DNA of 29,494 nucleotides, taken from contig JABIZW010000184.1 in assembly GCA_018666295.1 (NCBI GenBank), positions 1-29,494 on the forward strand, given 5' to 3'. This DNA is from Halieaceae bacterium. GTDB taxonomy: Bacteria; Pseudomonadota; Gammaproteobacteria; Pseudomonadales; Halieaceae. Below the pieces are notes generated by a model, which worked only from the letters and a program-made list of their open reading frames with translations, was not told where the DNA came from and searched no databases. The position numbers and the translations under genes were made by a program. Shown here in pieces: positions 8,263-17,144 of this stretch (positions within the stretch are counted from its first letter, which is position 1; each line of letters begins with the position of its first letter).

Positions 8263-9470
8263 CGACTCTGCATGAGCCCTTGGCTAATGGGTAAGCGGGA
8301 CGCACTAATCGCGGGCACAGCGCACGATATTACCGACAGAACAAACGCCAGGCTCGGAACCAAAATAAAATCTCTCAGGCGAAGATCAACCGGGACATAA
8401 GCCAGAGGATAAACACGTGTATCGAGAAGCGCTGCTCCCTGCAGCGACTCCACCAGGGAAACGAGATAAGGCGCACTTAGGGCTAATACGACTCCCAAAA
8501 CCGCGCCCAACGTAGCACCTCCAACGCCAATAATCGTTCCCTGAATGACAAAGATCGTGCTGATATCGCCTCTGCTTGCGCCCATTGCTCTAAGCATCGC
8601 TGAGGACGCGGATCGATCAGAAGCAACGAGTACCAGCGAGGTAACGACGTTGAAGATCGCGATCAACAATAGCGAAGCCAGCATCAGTGACACGATCTGT
8701 CTCGATAGTTGAATCGCCTGGTACAAATTGCCCTGACTCTCGGTCCAATCCGACACCCAAAATTGCGATGACAGGGATTGCCGGAGCGTCGCTGCAAATA
8801 CGCGAGCCTGCAGTGGATCAGAAAGCGTTATGGCATGCGCCTTATTGGCGAGTGCTCGCGTCGCGTTCATACCCTGACCACTGAACGCGAAATAACGATC
8901 GATCTCAGTTTCAGAATTAAGCGTTGCTACCAATTTAAGGTTCCGAGGAATCAGCGTTTTACGTCCTGCGCCACCGGACAACAACACCGAGACAACATCA
9001 CCCACTCGCAAATTCAGCTCTTCGGCAAGCGAGCCTCCCAGGATCAATTCATCGGAGGAGATGCGCTCGCTGGTCGGCGTAATGTAGCCCTCGAGGCCAT
9101 TCAAGGCACTGCTGTCGGCAATAATGAGACGAACAACCCTTGCCTCGCCGCGGATCGTGAACAATGCGTCGATGTCACTGAACTGGGAGTGACGCATCAC
9201 CGACTCAGTTTGCTCTAACTCATCGACCACCTGCTGCCATTCGCGGTCCATGGCAAATCCTCGAACGGTCACATGGGGAACAAGATTCAGAATTCTCACC
9301 CGCATCTCTCGCTCAAAGCCATTCATTACCGATAAGGCCGCGAGTAGGAGCGAAACAGCAATCAACATGCCAACGATCGATAGTTTTGAGAGGAAGGCGG
9401 AAAGACCAAGACCTGGATCGAGTGCTTGTCGAGCGGCTATTTCCCAGTGAAAGCGAGTGGGGCACCTCAT
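8259..9470 (-). CDS. lolE: Lipoprotein-releasing system permease, LolE-like
   Basis: A 403-residue LolC/LolE-family permease with one N-terminal helix (about 25-48), a large periplasmic domain to about 260, and three C-terminal helices. LSVMNGFEREMR at 46-57 is typical of the family. With LolC and LolD it extracts outer-membrane-bound lipoproteins from the inner membrane and passes them to LolA. I call it LolE rather than LolC because the Hook region (about 164-180) lacks the TPxGxxP pattern seen in the upstream paralogue, and because it follows lolD as in E. coli lolCDE. The ATG overlaps the lolD stop (ATGA). It is the last gene of the nqr-lol run and meets DUF2062 tail to tail. Confidence 0.88.
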   Translation of the reverse strand: MRCPTRFHWEIAARQALDPGLGLSAFLSKLSIVGMLIAVSLLLAALSVMNGFEREMRVRILNLVPHVTVRGFAMDREWQQVVDELEQTESVMRHSQFSDIDALFTIRGEARVVRLIIADSSALNGLEGYITPTSERISSDELILGGSLAEELNLRVGDVVSVLLSGGAGRKTLIPRNLKLVATLNSETEIDRYFAFSGQGMNATRALANKAHAITLSDPLQARVFAATLRQSLSSQFWVSDWTESQGNLYQAIQLSRQIVSLMLASLLLIAIFNVVTSLVLVASDRSASSAMLRAMGASRGDISTIFVIQGTIIGVGGATLGAVLGVVLALSAPYLVSLVESLQGAALLDTRVYPLAYVPVDLRLRDFILVPSLAFVLSVISCAVPAISASRLPISQGLMQSR

Positions 9471-10147
9471 GGGTATGCGGTCAAACTGAGCTTGCCACCG
9501 GACAGTCTGTACTGACGATCCATGCGCTTGGCAACCTGTGGGTCATGCGTCACTACAACAAGTGCGGTGCTTTGGAAGTCAAGCTCACGTGTCAGCGCCA
9601 TGACCGACTCCGCCGTATGCGGGTCTAAATTTCCCGTGGGTTCGTCCATGAGCACGCACAAGGGACGATTAATCAATGCGCGCGCAATAGCCACACGTTG
9701 CCGCTCCCCCCCCGATAATTGACTGGGTCGATGATGCATCCGCTCAGCCAACCCCAGACGGACCAGTAGCGCTTCGGCTGAAGTCGACGCCTCTCGCTGC
9801 GAAATACCGCCGATACGTGCGGGCATCGCTACTGCCTCGAGCGCAGTAAACTCTGGCATTAAATGATGAAATTGGAAGACGAAGCCAAGATTTTGATTCC
9901 GCCACTGGCACAGTTCAGTTTCGTTCAGCGAGGTGAGTTCTTTCGTGCCCAACTGAACAACGCCGGAGCTCGGCGTATCTAAACCACCCAATATATTGAG
10001 TAGTGTCGATTTCCCGGCGCCAGACGTCCCAACGATCGCGACTCTGTCCCCCAAAGCCAGTTCAAAGTCTAGGTCGCTCAGTACGGAAACGGGACCCGCC
10101 GATGCGAGGTAGGTCTTGGTCACTGCGCGGGCTGACAAAATCACCAT
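9467..10147 (-). CDS. lolD: Lipoprotein-releasing system ATPase
   Basis: The ATPase of the LolCDE complex at the cytoplasmic face of the inner membrane. Starting at the ATG at 10147 it has 226 residues. Walker A GTSGAGKST is at 40-48, the LolD-type block QFHHLMPEFTALEAVAMP near 92-109, the signature LSGGERQR at 144-151, and Walker B VLMDEPTGNLD begins near 165. I chose this ATG because it overlaps the lolC stop (TGATG) and has GGAGG 7 nt upstream; a TTG one codon earlier is possible. It sits between the two permease genes, as in E. coli. Confidence 0.94.
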   Translation of the reverse strand: MVILSARAVTKTYLASAGPVSVLSDLDFELALGDRVAIVGTSGAGKSTLLNILGGLDTPSSGVVQLGTKELTSLNETELCQWRNQNLGFVFQFHHLMPEFTALEAVAMPARIGGISQREASTSAEALLVRLGLAERMHHRPSQLSGGERQRVAIARALINRPLCVLMDEPTGNLDPHTAESVMALTRELDFQSTALVVVTHDPQVAKRMDRQYRLSGGKLSLTAYP

Positions 10148-11385
10148 CAAAAAGCCTCCAATCCGTCCAATGCTGCGACTGGCGATATTTTACTTGCGCG
10201 ATGGGCTGGGTAGACCGCGGCAACCACGCTGAGTACGAGCGCCATGCTCACTACCCAGCCGATGTCAGTGCCCTGCAAGTCGGTGGGTAATCCCCCAATG
10301 TAATACACACTTGGATCAAACAGTGTCCAACCGACGACACGCTCTAATAGCGCCATCAGCGACCCCAAATTTAAACTCGTGAGCACGCCAATGACCGTAC
10401 CGAGTGCAATCCCGAACGTCGCCAGCATCAAACCGTGCAACAGAAAAATGCGACGCACCCCTGAGGCGGTCAGACCGAGCACCCGAAGCGACGCAATATC
10501 AGATCGCTTTTCTGCCACCGACATCGTCAATGATGACACCACGTTAAACGCGGCAACCGCAATCAGTGCAGAGAGCAAAACACTCACCATTATTTTCTCC
10601 ATCCGAATCGCCGAAAACAAGGAGCCATAGGACTCTGTCCACGTGACCGCATTGATGCGCCCTCGATACTCATCCTCAAGACGCTGCGCGACACTATCGG
10701 CGCTATCAGGGTCTTCCAACTGGAGACGAATACCGTCCACATACGCGCCGCCACTTAACTTTTTCATGGTCTCAAGTGAGGTGACCGCAAGCGATGCATC
10801 GGGCGAGGCTCCGACAGACACCACAGCCCCCACACGTAACTTCCGATACCGGGGTAATACGCCAAATGGCGTAATAGTAAGGCGTGGTAAAATCACCTCG
10901 ACTGAGTCGCCTATGCCGACGCCTAGCGAATTTGCTAGCCCGGCGCCGAGAGCAATGTGGTAAGGCTGTGTCATGACCCCTTGCAGGCTGCCATCAACGA
11001 CGCGCACGTTGAGGAGCTGGATCGACCCTGTCCCAAGACCCATTAATTCCGCACCACTGGTTCCAAAAACACTTCGCGTCATCACTTGGCGCTTAATGTA
11101 CGGTACCGCAATGACGCCCGACTGAGACGATTCAACCCTCGCTGCGAGTGCTTGGGCATCGCCGTCATAGTCCTGAAATCGAAGTTCAACGTGTGGAATG
11201 GCATTTAAAAGTCTACCTGTCAGCTCGCCGGCTAAACCGTTCATCACGGAAAGCACCACAATCAGACTGGCAACGCCTAGTGCCATGCCTAAGGCTGCGA
11301 AGCCAGCCACCCAGCGTGTGAAAGCGCGCTGGTGTTTACTGAAACTCAGTCGCCTGGCAATGTCGAGTTCTATCGATCTCAGCAT
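10147..11385 (-). CDS. lolC: Lipoprotein-releasing system permease, LolC-like
   Basis: A 412-residue LolC/LolE-family permease: one N-terminal helix (about 25-47), a periplasmic domain, then three C-terminal helices (about 265-395). The loop at about 167-180, PRLTITPFGVLPRY, resembles the LolC Hook of E. coli, which binds the chaperone LolA. This is why I assign LolC. The 60-aa N-terminal block with SVMNGLAGELTGRLL resembles the paralogue downstream. The ATG overlaps the nqrM stop by one base (TGATG), and no promoter-sized gap precedes it. Expression therefore likely depends on the nqr transcript. The stop overlaps the lolD start. Confidence 0.92.
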   Translation of the reverse strand: MLRSIELDIARRLSFSKHQRAFTRWVAGFAALGMALGVASLIVVLSVMNGLAGELTGRLLNAIPHVELRFQDYDGDAQALAARVESSQSGVIAVPYIKRQVMTRSVFGTSGAELMGLGTGSIQLLNVRVVDGSLQGVMTQPYHIALGAGLANSLGVGIGDSVEVILPRLTITPFGVLPRYRKLRVGAVVSVGASPDASLAVTSLETMKKLSGGAYVDGIRLQLEDPDSADSVAQRLEDEYRGRINAVTWTESYGSLFSAIRMEKIMVSVLLSALIAVAAFNVVSSLTMSVAEKRSDIASLRVLGLTASGVRRIFLLHGLMLATFGIALGTVIGVLTSLNLGSLMALLERVVGWTLFDPSVYYIGGLPTDLQGTDIGWVVSMALVLSVVAAVYPAHRASKISPVAALDGLEAF

Positions 11386-11609
11386 CAGCGCTCGTTGGGG
11401 TCAAATAACGTCGTCCCTGTAGCATCGGCAGACCGCGATTCGGTCTCGCAGCGCTGGGGGTCCCCCCCGCAGAGGTCACAAGACTGATCAATACCGAGCG
11501 CCCCAATACCACCACAAGACCCTTTTATCGGTGCGCGCCCTGCCATGACACCGACGGCCATCGCCGCGATGATAAGCGCGAAGACTAAAAAGCTAATTAC
11601 AAAAATCAA
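11385..11609 (-). CDS. nqrM: Na+-NQR maturation protein NqrM (DUF539)
   Basis: NqrM is a small membrane-anchored protein needed to assemble Na+-NQR, thought to deliver iron to the Cys4 centre between NqrD and NqrE. The 74 residues show one N-terminal helix (about 2-22) and the family signature GSCGGIGALGIDQSCDLCGG, with Cys at 32, 44, 47 and 54. The C-terminal tail after residue 56 is not conserved. The start is TTG, overlapping the apbE stop (TTGA), with GGAGAG 8 nt upstream. Its place directly after apbE is usual for nqr operons. The one-base overlap with lolC downstream is less usual. Confidence 0.95.
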   Translation of the reverse strand: MIFVISFLVFALIIAAMAVGVMAGRAPIKGSCGGIGALGIDQSCDLCGGDPQRCETESRSADATGTTLFDPNER

Positions 11610-12673
11610 GGGGTTGTCTCTCCATTATCTGACGCTATTAGCCAGCGGCTCATGCCTTGGTTGTGTGAGCTTATCAGCTGTTCACCATTGCGAGAAATCA
11701 AGTAAACACTCAAGTCATAAAGATTCGCCAAGCGAAGTGCCTCTGTCGTACCGACCACCATTAGGGCTGTCGCCCAGGCGTCCGCGACCATCGTCGATGG
11801 ATGGATGACTGTTGCGGATACGAGATCATGTTCTATCGGGTAACCCGTTCTCGGATCGATCAGGTGCGAAAATCGCTTTCCGTCGACCTCAAAAAAATTG
11901 CGATAGTTACCGCTCGTGGCAATACCCACATTACTGACGGCTACGGCCGCATAGGGCTTGCCAACACCCGCCCGAATTGGATTCTCGATAGCCAGTCGCC
12001 AGTGATCGCCTCTCGGACTAACACCCCTTGTTTGAATTTCACCACCGACTTCGAGCATAAAGTTCGCAACACCGATTTCATCCAGCGCATCGCCCGCAAG
12101 GTCAACAGCGTAACCCTTGGCGATCGACGATAAATCGAGCGTTGCGCGTGTATTTCGCTTCAAAAAACTTCGGTCCGAAAGGTCCCAAGCAAACTGATTA
12201 AGGCCACTATGAGATTTGGCAATGGCAAGCTGCTCATCTTTGGGGCTTTCAGTCACACCCTCAGGGCCAAAGCCCCAGAGATTAATCAGGGGTGACACTG
12301 AAGGATCATAGGCACCCGCTGTCGCCTGATGAATGTCGATTGCAGTATTGAAAACAAGCGCAAAATCCCAGTCGACCTCAAATACTTCACCGGCAGGCAG
12401 ACTGTTCAATTGACTGAGCGTGGATGATTCGCGGTAGTTGTTCATGCTGTCATCCACAACCGAGAACGCGCCCGTAATGGCCTGTTCAACATCATTATCG
12501 GTTAGTGCGTCAGGCTCACCGTGATAGGTAACAGTCCAGGTGGTGCCAAATACAGCGCCCTTGAGCTGGACCTTCTTCGGACTCGAGTCACACGCACCCA
12601 AACAAAGCAAAAAGGCCAGCGCGATGGCTGGCCTAGCAATGCACTTCAAACGATGTCTAACCGCCAAAATCAT
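11606..12673 (-). CDS. apbE: FAD:protein FMN transferase, lipoprotein
   Basis: ApbE transfers FMN from FAD to a Thr of NqrB and NqrC on the periplasmic side. The 355 residues start with a lipoprotein signal ending in the lipobox LGAC (Cys28). Family motifs follow: GAYDPSVSPLINLWGFG at 120-136, DLSSIAKGYAVD at 180-191, GGEI near 210, SGNYRNFF at 254-261, HLIDPRTGYP at 270-279 and ADAWATALMV at 297-306. The residue after the lipidated Cys is Asp, the inner-membrane retention signal in E. coli. The ATG lies inside the last codons of nqrF (17-nt overlap). The neighbours NqrB and NqrC carry the expected acceptor motifs. Confidence 0.95.
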   Translation of the reverse strand: MILAVRHRLKCIARPAIALAFLLCLGACDSSPKKVQLKGAVFGTTWTVTYHGEPDALTDNDVEQAITGAFSVVDDSMNNYRESSTLSQLNSLPAGEVFEVDWDFALVFNTAIDIHQATAGAYDPSVSPLINLWGFGPEGVTESPKDEQLAIAKSHSGLNQFAWDLSDRSFLKRNTRATLDLSSIAKGYAVDLAGDALDEIGVANFMLEVGGEIQTRGVSPRGDHWRLAIENPIRAGVGKPYAAVAVSNVGIATSGNYRNFFEVDGKRFSHLIDPRTGYPIEHDLVSATVIHPSTMVADAWATALMVVGTTEALRLANLYDLSVYLISRNGEQLISSHNQGMSRWLIASDNGETTP

Positions 12674-13880
12674 CTAAGAAAATGTTCTCGCGTTCGACGC
12701 CAAGATCCAAAAGCATCTCGATACATGCCTTGTTCATCATGGGTGGTCCACACATGTAGTATTCGCAATCTTCGGGTGCTGGATGCGCTTTGAGATATTG
12801 CTCAAACAAGACATTGTGAATAAAACCCGTCAAACCGTCCCAATCGTCTTCAGGTTGGGGATCCGACAGCGCCACGTGCCAGTCAAAGTTGTCGTTTTCT
12901 GCGGCAAGCGTGTCGTAGTCTTCAACGTAGAACATTTCTCGAAGCGAGCGAGCGCCGTACCAGAACGAAATCTTGCGATCGGTATCGAGCCTGCGAAGTT
13001 GATCAAACAGATGCGACCGCATGGGCGCCATGCCCGCGCCACCGCCAATAAAGACCATCTCCGCATCGGTTTCCTTCGCAAAAAACTCGCCAAAAGGACC
13101 GTAAACGTTAACCGTATCGCCCGGCTTCAGGCCAAACGCCCAGCTCGACATCACGCCAGGGGGCAAACCCTCGGTTCGTGGCGGCGGCGTGGCCACTCGA
13201 ATGTTGAACTTTACGACACCTCTCTCTTCTGGGTAATTAGCCATTGAGTAGGCTCGAATAGTGGTCTCCGGAGATGCAGACTCAAGCTTAAAGAAGCCAA
13301 AGTGTTCCCAGTCACCGCGGTACTCCTCACCAATATCGAAATCGGAAAACTTCACGGCATGCGGAGGGCACTCTAATTGGACATAGCCTCCCGCTCGGAA
13401 GTCGCAAGCCTCACCCTCGGGCAGTCGCAGCACCAATTCTTTAATGAAGGTCGCGACATTATCGTTCGACTCAACAGTGCACTCCCACTGTTTAACGCCA
13501 AAGACCTCTTCGGGGATCTCAATCTTTAGATCCTGCTTGACGGGAGTTTGGCAGGAAAGTCGCCACCCTTCGTTGGCTTCTCGGCGAGTGAAATGACTCT
13601 CTTCTGTGGGTAAAAGCGTCCCGCCACCCTCTGCAACAATGCACTTGCACTGAGCGCAGGTGCCACCGCCACCACAGGCGCTGGCCAAGAACAAATCGGC
13701 ATCAGCCAAGGTTTGGAGTAGCTTGCCACCAGCCGGCACCTGTATCGTCTTGCCCCCGTTGATCTCTATGCTGATATTTCCAGTCGCAACCAACTTGCTG
13801 CGCGCCGCCAAAATGACCATTACCAAGGCGACCACCACAGCGGTAAACATACCTACGCCAAAGAAAATAGTTGTAAACAC
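12657..13880 (-). CDS. nqrF: Na+-NQR subunit F (NADH dehydrogenase, FAD and 2Fe-2S)
   Basis: NqrF is the electron entry point of the pump: it oxidises NADH and passes electrons through FAD to a 2Fe-2S cluster. The 407 residues have one N-terminal helix (about 3-26) and a ferredoxin domain with cluster Cys at 69, 75, 78 and 110. A flavin domain with RAYS at 209-212 and an NADH domain with GGGAGMAP at 279-286 and CGPPMM at 377-382 follow. The C-terminus FLDDFGG is typical. The start is GTG with GGAG 6 nt upstream. It lies 28 bp after nqrE and overlaps apbE. Confidence 0.97.
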   Translation of the reverse strand: MFTTIFFGVGMFTAVVVALVMVILAARSKLVATGNISIEINGGKTIQVPAGGKLLQTLADADLFLASACGGGGTCAQCKCIVAEGGGTLLPTEESHFTRREANEGWRLSCQTPVKQDLKIEIPEEVFGVKQWECTVESNDNVATFIKELVLRLPEGEACDFRAGGYVQLECPPHAVKFSDFDIGEEYRGDWEHFGFFKLESASPETTIRAYSMANYPEERGVVKFNIRVATPPPRTEGLPPGVMSSWAFGLKPGDTVNVYGPFGEFFAKETDAEMVFIGGGAGMAPMRSHLFDQLRRLDTDRKISFWYGARSLREMFYVEDYDTLAAENDNFDWHVALSDPQPEDDWDGLTGFIHNVLFEQYLKAHPAPEDCEYYMCGPPMMNKACIEMLLDLGVERENIFLDDFGG

Positions 13881-13908
13881 AAGACTCTCCTAGAGCTAAT
13901 GCAGCTAA

Positions 13909-14517
13909 TTAAATATCGATGCCACCGAAAGACATGAAGCCCAGCGACATCAGTCCCACAGTGATAAAGGTTATTCCGAGGCCCTGCAACCCGTCGGGCA
14001 CATCACTGTATTTGAGCTTTTCGCGAATCCCTGCAAGCGCAACAATCGCGAGCGCCCAGCCCACGCCTGAGCCAAAGCCGAAGACGACACTTTCGCCAAA
14101 GTTATAGCTTCGCTCCACCATGAACAACGACGCGCCTAAAATTGCGCAGTTCACAGTAATCAAGGGCAGGAACACGCCGAGCGCCGAATACAACGCCGGG
14201 ACGTATCGGTCTAAAAACATTTCGAGAATTTGCACCAGCGCAGCGATAACACCGATGTAGGACAACAACCCCAAGAAACTCAGGTCTAAGTCTGGGTAGC
14301 CCGCCCAGGCCAATGCGCCGTCTGCGAGCAAGTTTTGGTAGATTAGATTATTGACCGGCACAGTGATGGTCAAAACAACAACGACCGCTATACCCAAGCC
14401 AAACGCTGCCGAGATCTTTTTAGAAACAGCGAGGAACGTGCACATGCCTAAAAAGAATGCGAGCGCCATGTTCTCGATGAATACAGCGCGAATAAACAGA
14501 CTCAAATAATGTTCCAT
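13909..14517 (-). CDS. nqrE: Na+-NQR subunit E
   Basis: A 202-residue integral membrane protein with about six helices. With NqrD it holds a membrane-embedded iron centre bound by two Cys from each subunit. Candidate ligands here are Cys26 (GMCTFLAVSKK) and Cys124 (TVNCAILGAS), near the positions known in Vibrio. The ATG overlaps the nqrD stop by one base (TAATG), with GGAG upstream inside nqrD. RnfA is the closest homologue, but the flanking nqr genes settle the identity. Confidence 0.97.
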   Translation of the reverse strand: MEHYLSLFIRAVFIENMALAFFLGMCTFLAVSKKISAAFGLGIAVVVVLTITVPVNNLIYQNLLADGALAWAGYPDLDLSFLGLLSYIGVIAALVQILEMFLDRYVPALYSALGVFLPLITVNCAILGASLFMVERSYNFGESVVFGFGSGVGWALAIVALAGIREKLKYSDVPDGLQGLGITFITVGLMSLGFMSFGGIDI

Positions 14518-15176
14518 TACGCGCTCTCCTCGGAAACGGTGTGCTTGGCGATCTTGAACTCGGACTCTTCAACCTGCGCGGTCTGCACGGCGCGTATAGC
14601 CCAAATTAGGAAGCCGATTAAGAAAAACGCACTGGGTGGTAATAACAACAAACCGTTGGGGTTATACCAACCTCCTTCAGTAACCAAGGGAAGAATCTCA
14701 ATACCCATCAGCGAACCGGCTCCGAATAACTCTCTGACCACACCGATGACGATCAAGACGAAGGAGTACCCTAAACCGTTACCCAAACCATCTAAGAAGC
14801 TGGGAATCGGTGAGTTTTTCATCGCGAACGCTTCCGCTCGCCCCATTACAATGCAATTGGTAATGATCAAGCCAACGAAGACACTCAACTGCTTGGAGAT
14901 GTCGTAGGCAACCGCTTTAAGTATTTGGTCCACCACGATCACCAGTGACGCGATAATAGTCATCTGAACAATGATTCGGATACTTGACGGAATAAACATG
15001 CGAATACTAGAGATAAAAAACGACGAGAATGCCGTCACCGCAGTCAGCGCAACCGACATCACCAGACTGACTTGGAGTGACGATGTGACGGCCAGGGCCG
15101 AGCAAATACCTAAAATCTGTAGGGCAATTGGATTGTTTTGAATAATGGGTGAAAATAACGTCTCACGAACGTTCAT
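14517..15176 (-). CDS. nqrD: Na+-NQR subunit D
   Basis: A 219-residue membrane subunit, about six helices, partner of NqrE in an internally symmetric pair. Cys25 (LGICSALAV) and Cys108 (ITNCIVMGRAEA) are the expected ligands of the shared iron centre. The region EAFAMKNSPIPSFLDGLGNG is conserved in NqrD/RnfE. The ATG overlaps the nqrC stop (TAATG) and has GGAGG 9 nt upstream, at the end of nqrC. Confidence 0.97.
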   Translation of the reverse strand: MNVRETLFSPIIQNNPIALQILGICSALAVTSSLQVSLVMSVALTAVTAFSSFFISSIRMFIPSSIRIIVQMTIIASLVIVVDQILKAVAYDISKQLSVFVGLIITNCIVMGRAEAFAMKNSPIPSFLDGLGNGLGYSFVLIVIGVVRELFGAGSLMGIEILPLVTEGGWYNPNGLLLLPPSAFFLIGFLIWAIRAVQTAQVEESEFKIAKHTVSEESA

Positions 15177-15952
15177 TAGGCCTTACCTCCACGAAGATTA
15201 CCCAGAAGCGGCGCGAAACCATCATTGCCGAGCCAGTATTGGACGAGGTTATGCACCCCCTTTGTCGTCAGTGTGGCACCTGACAAGCCGTCAACCTGCC
15301 ACTGCGCGTCGGCCGCAGCAGGATTGACCGCACCCTTTAAAACACTGATCGCGACGTCACCATTTTTGTAAGCAAGCTTACCGGACCATTTTGCTTTCCA
15401 GCTTGGGTTGTCAACCTCACCACCCAGCCCTGGCGTTTCGCCGTGCTCATAAAACCCTAGCCCAACGATCGTATTCGCATCTGACTCCAAGGCGACAAAC
15501 CCATAAAGTGTGGACCACAACCCGTAGCCGCGAATCGGAAGGATAATTCTGTCGAGCGCGCCCGCCTGATCATTCACGAGGTAAACGACCGCACGATTCT
15601 CACGACGGAGAATTTTAGCCCTGTCCTCATCGCCACTCAGGGTGCGACTTTGAGCAGGATCTTTTGCCGACTTGCGTTGATCAAAGAGGGTTGGGTCGAC
15701 ATCATCTACAAATAGACCCGTATCAATGTCAACAACTCGTGGCTGAATCGTAGCAAATTGCTCTTCTACACTTCGCTCTGGGTTATAAAGACCACCGGCC
15801 ATAAGAATATTACGCTTGAGATCTCGCGCTTTGTTGGCTTCTTGCTTTGGCTTGAGCGCCACAGCGGCAGTTGACACAACAACCGAGCAGACAATACAAA
15901 GTCCGAGTGCCACTGTGAGCACCCGAGACAGCGTCTCGTTATTAGCTGACAC
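15176..15952 (-). CDS. nqrC: Na+-NQR subunit C (covalent FMN)
   Basis: NqrC has one N-terminal helix (about 10-32) and a periplasmic domain that carries covalently bound FMN. The flavin-attachment motif DGLSGAT is at 221-227, with Thr227 as acceptor. YEHGETPGLGGEV near 169 is also conserved. I chose the GTG at 15952 (258 residues) because AGGAGG lies 7 nt upstream and the protein then begins MSANNETLSRV, as the family does. An upstream ATG at 16021 would add a basic extension that overlaps nqrB by 80 nt. With this start the overlap with nqrB is 11 nt. Confidence 0.96.
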   Translation of the reverse strand: MSANNETLSRVLTVALGLCIVCSVVVSTAAVALKPKQEANKARDLKRNILMAGGLYNPERSVEEQFATIQPRVVDIDTGLFVDDVDPTLFDQRKSAKDPAQSRTLSGDEDRAKILRRENRAVVYLVNDQAGALDRIILPIRGYGLWSTLYGFVALESDANTIVGLGFYEHGETPGLGGEVDNPSWKAKWSGKLAYKNGDVAISVLKGAVNPAAADAQWQVDGLSGATLTTKGVHNLVQYWLGNDGFAPLLGNLRGGKA

Positions 15953-17141
15953 GTGCGAGCCTCCTTTTAATATTGGCTTGAACCGCAAAGTTATCGAAGA
16001 GCGGCGCAAACAAGTTTGCAAACAAAATGGCGAGCATCATGCCCTCAGGAAAGGCCGGATTCACCACTCGAATAAGTACGCACATGACACCAATTAACAC
16101 GCCATATGCCAGACGACCACTGTTGGTCATAGCAGAGGACACCGGGTCTGTTGCCATAAAAAAAGTGCCAAACGCGAAGCTACCAATCACCATGTGCCAA
16201 TACCAAGGCATCGCAAACATCGGATTGCTGTCCGAGCCAATGACGTTGAGCAACAGCGAAAAACCAATCATTCCCGCAAAGCACCCGACAACAACGCGCC
16301 ACGATGCGATGCCCATGATAAGTAAGACCCCGCCACCAATCATGATCGCCAGCGTCGAGGTTTCACCCATAGAGCCCGGCATTGCACCTAAAAATGCATC
16401 CCACCAAGTGTAGGTCTCAGTCAACTTAGCCATGCCATCTGTCGCAACAACACTGAGCGCAGTAGCACCGGAATAACCATCGACAGCGGTCCAAACCGCG
16501 TCACCTGACAACTGCGCTGGATAGGCGAAATAAAGAAATGCGCGACCAGTCAGTGCAGGATTGAGAAAGTTTTTACCCGTCCCACCGAACACTTCCTTTG
16601 CCACGACAATACCGAACGAAATCCCCATCGCTGCCTGCCACAGTGGCAGGTCTGGTGGTAAGGTCAGCGTAAACAGCACCGACGTCACGAAAAAACCTTC
16701 ATTGATCTCGTGCCCCCGCTTCATCGCAAAGAGGACTTCCCAAAAGCCACCAACAATGAACGTGATCGCGTAGAGTGGTAGGAAATGAACAGCACCGTAA
16801 AGGAAGTTGTCCCACAGACTATTTGGGTCGAACCCGCCGAGGCTCGCAACGATTCCGCCTCGCCATCCCTCCAACGCGTAGCCCCCAGCGGAGATAACCT
16901 CATTTGCCTGGTAACCGAGGTTGTACATGCCGTAAAACATGGCCGGAAACGTACAGAACCACACCGTAATCATGATGCGCTTGAGATCAATGCCGTCGCG
17001 AACATGCGCAGATGACTGAGTCACGCTCGACGGACTGTAGAAAATTGTATCCACTGCCTCGTAAAGGGCATACCAAGACTCGTATTTGCCACCGGGTTTA
17101 AAATGAGGCTCGAGGTTGTCTAGCGTACTGCGTAAACCCAT
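15942..17141 (-). CDS. nqrB: Na+-NQR subunit B (covalent FMN, riboflavin, Na+ path)
   Basis: The main membrane subunit, 399 residues with about ten helices. It binds FMN covalently at the motif DGYSGAT (221-227, Thr227) and forms much of the Na+ route and the quinone site. The N-terminal stretch LEPHFKPGGKYESWYALYEA and the block VFGGTGKNFLNPALTGRAFL (184-203) are family hallmarks. The ATG has GGAGGG 7 nt upstream and lies 3 bp after nqrA. The gene overlaps nqrC by 11 nt. Confidence 0.97.
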   Translation of the reverse strand: MGLRSTLDNLEPHFKPGGKYESWYALYEAVDTIFYSPSSVTQSSAHVRDGIDLKRIMITVWFCTFPAMFYGMYNLGYQANEVISAGGYALEGWRGGIVASLGGFDPNSLWDNFLYGAVHFLPLYAITFIVGGFWEVLFAMKRGHEINEGFFVTSVLFTLTLPPDLPLWQAAMGISFGIVVAKEVFGGTGKNFLNPALTGRAFLYFAYPAQLSGDAVWTAVDGYSGATALSVVATDGMAKLTETYTWWDAFLGAMPGSMGETSTLAIMIGGGVLLIMGIASWRVVVGCFAGMIGFSLLLNVIGSDSNPMFAMPWYWHMVIGSFAFGTFFMATDPVSSAMTNSGRLAYGVLIGVMCVLIRVVNPAFPEGMMLAILFANLFAPLFDNFAVQANIKRRLARVS

Positions 17142-17144
17142 GAC

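Noticed and set aside
8778..9218. 146-codon plus-strand frame opposite lolE
   Set aside because: It is a shadow of the lolE coding strand, with no supporting motif.
12783..13247. 154-codon plus-strand frame opposite nqrF
   Set aside because: nqrF motifs cover the same bases in frame. The antisense product has no family features.
15953..16021. N-terminal extension of nqrC to an upstream ATG
   Set aside because: The basic extension overlaps nqrB by 80 nt. The GTG at 15952 has a near-ideal ribosome-binding site and gives the family N-terminus.
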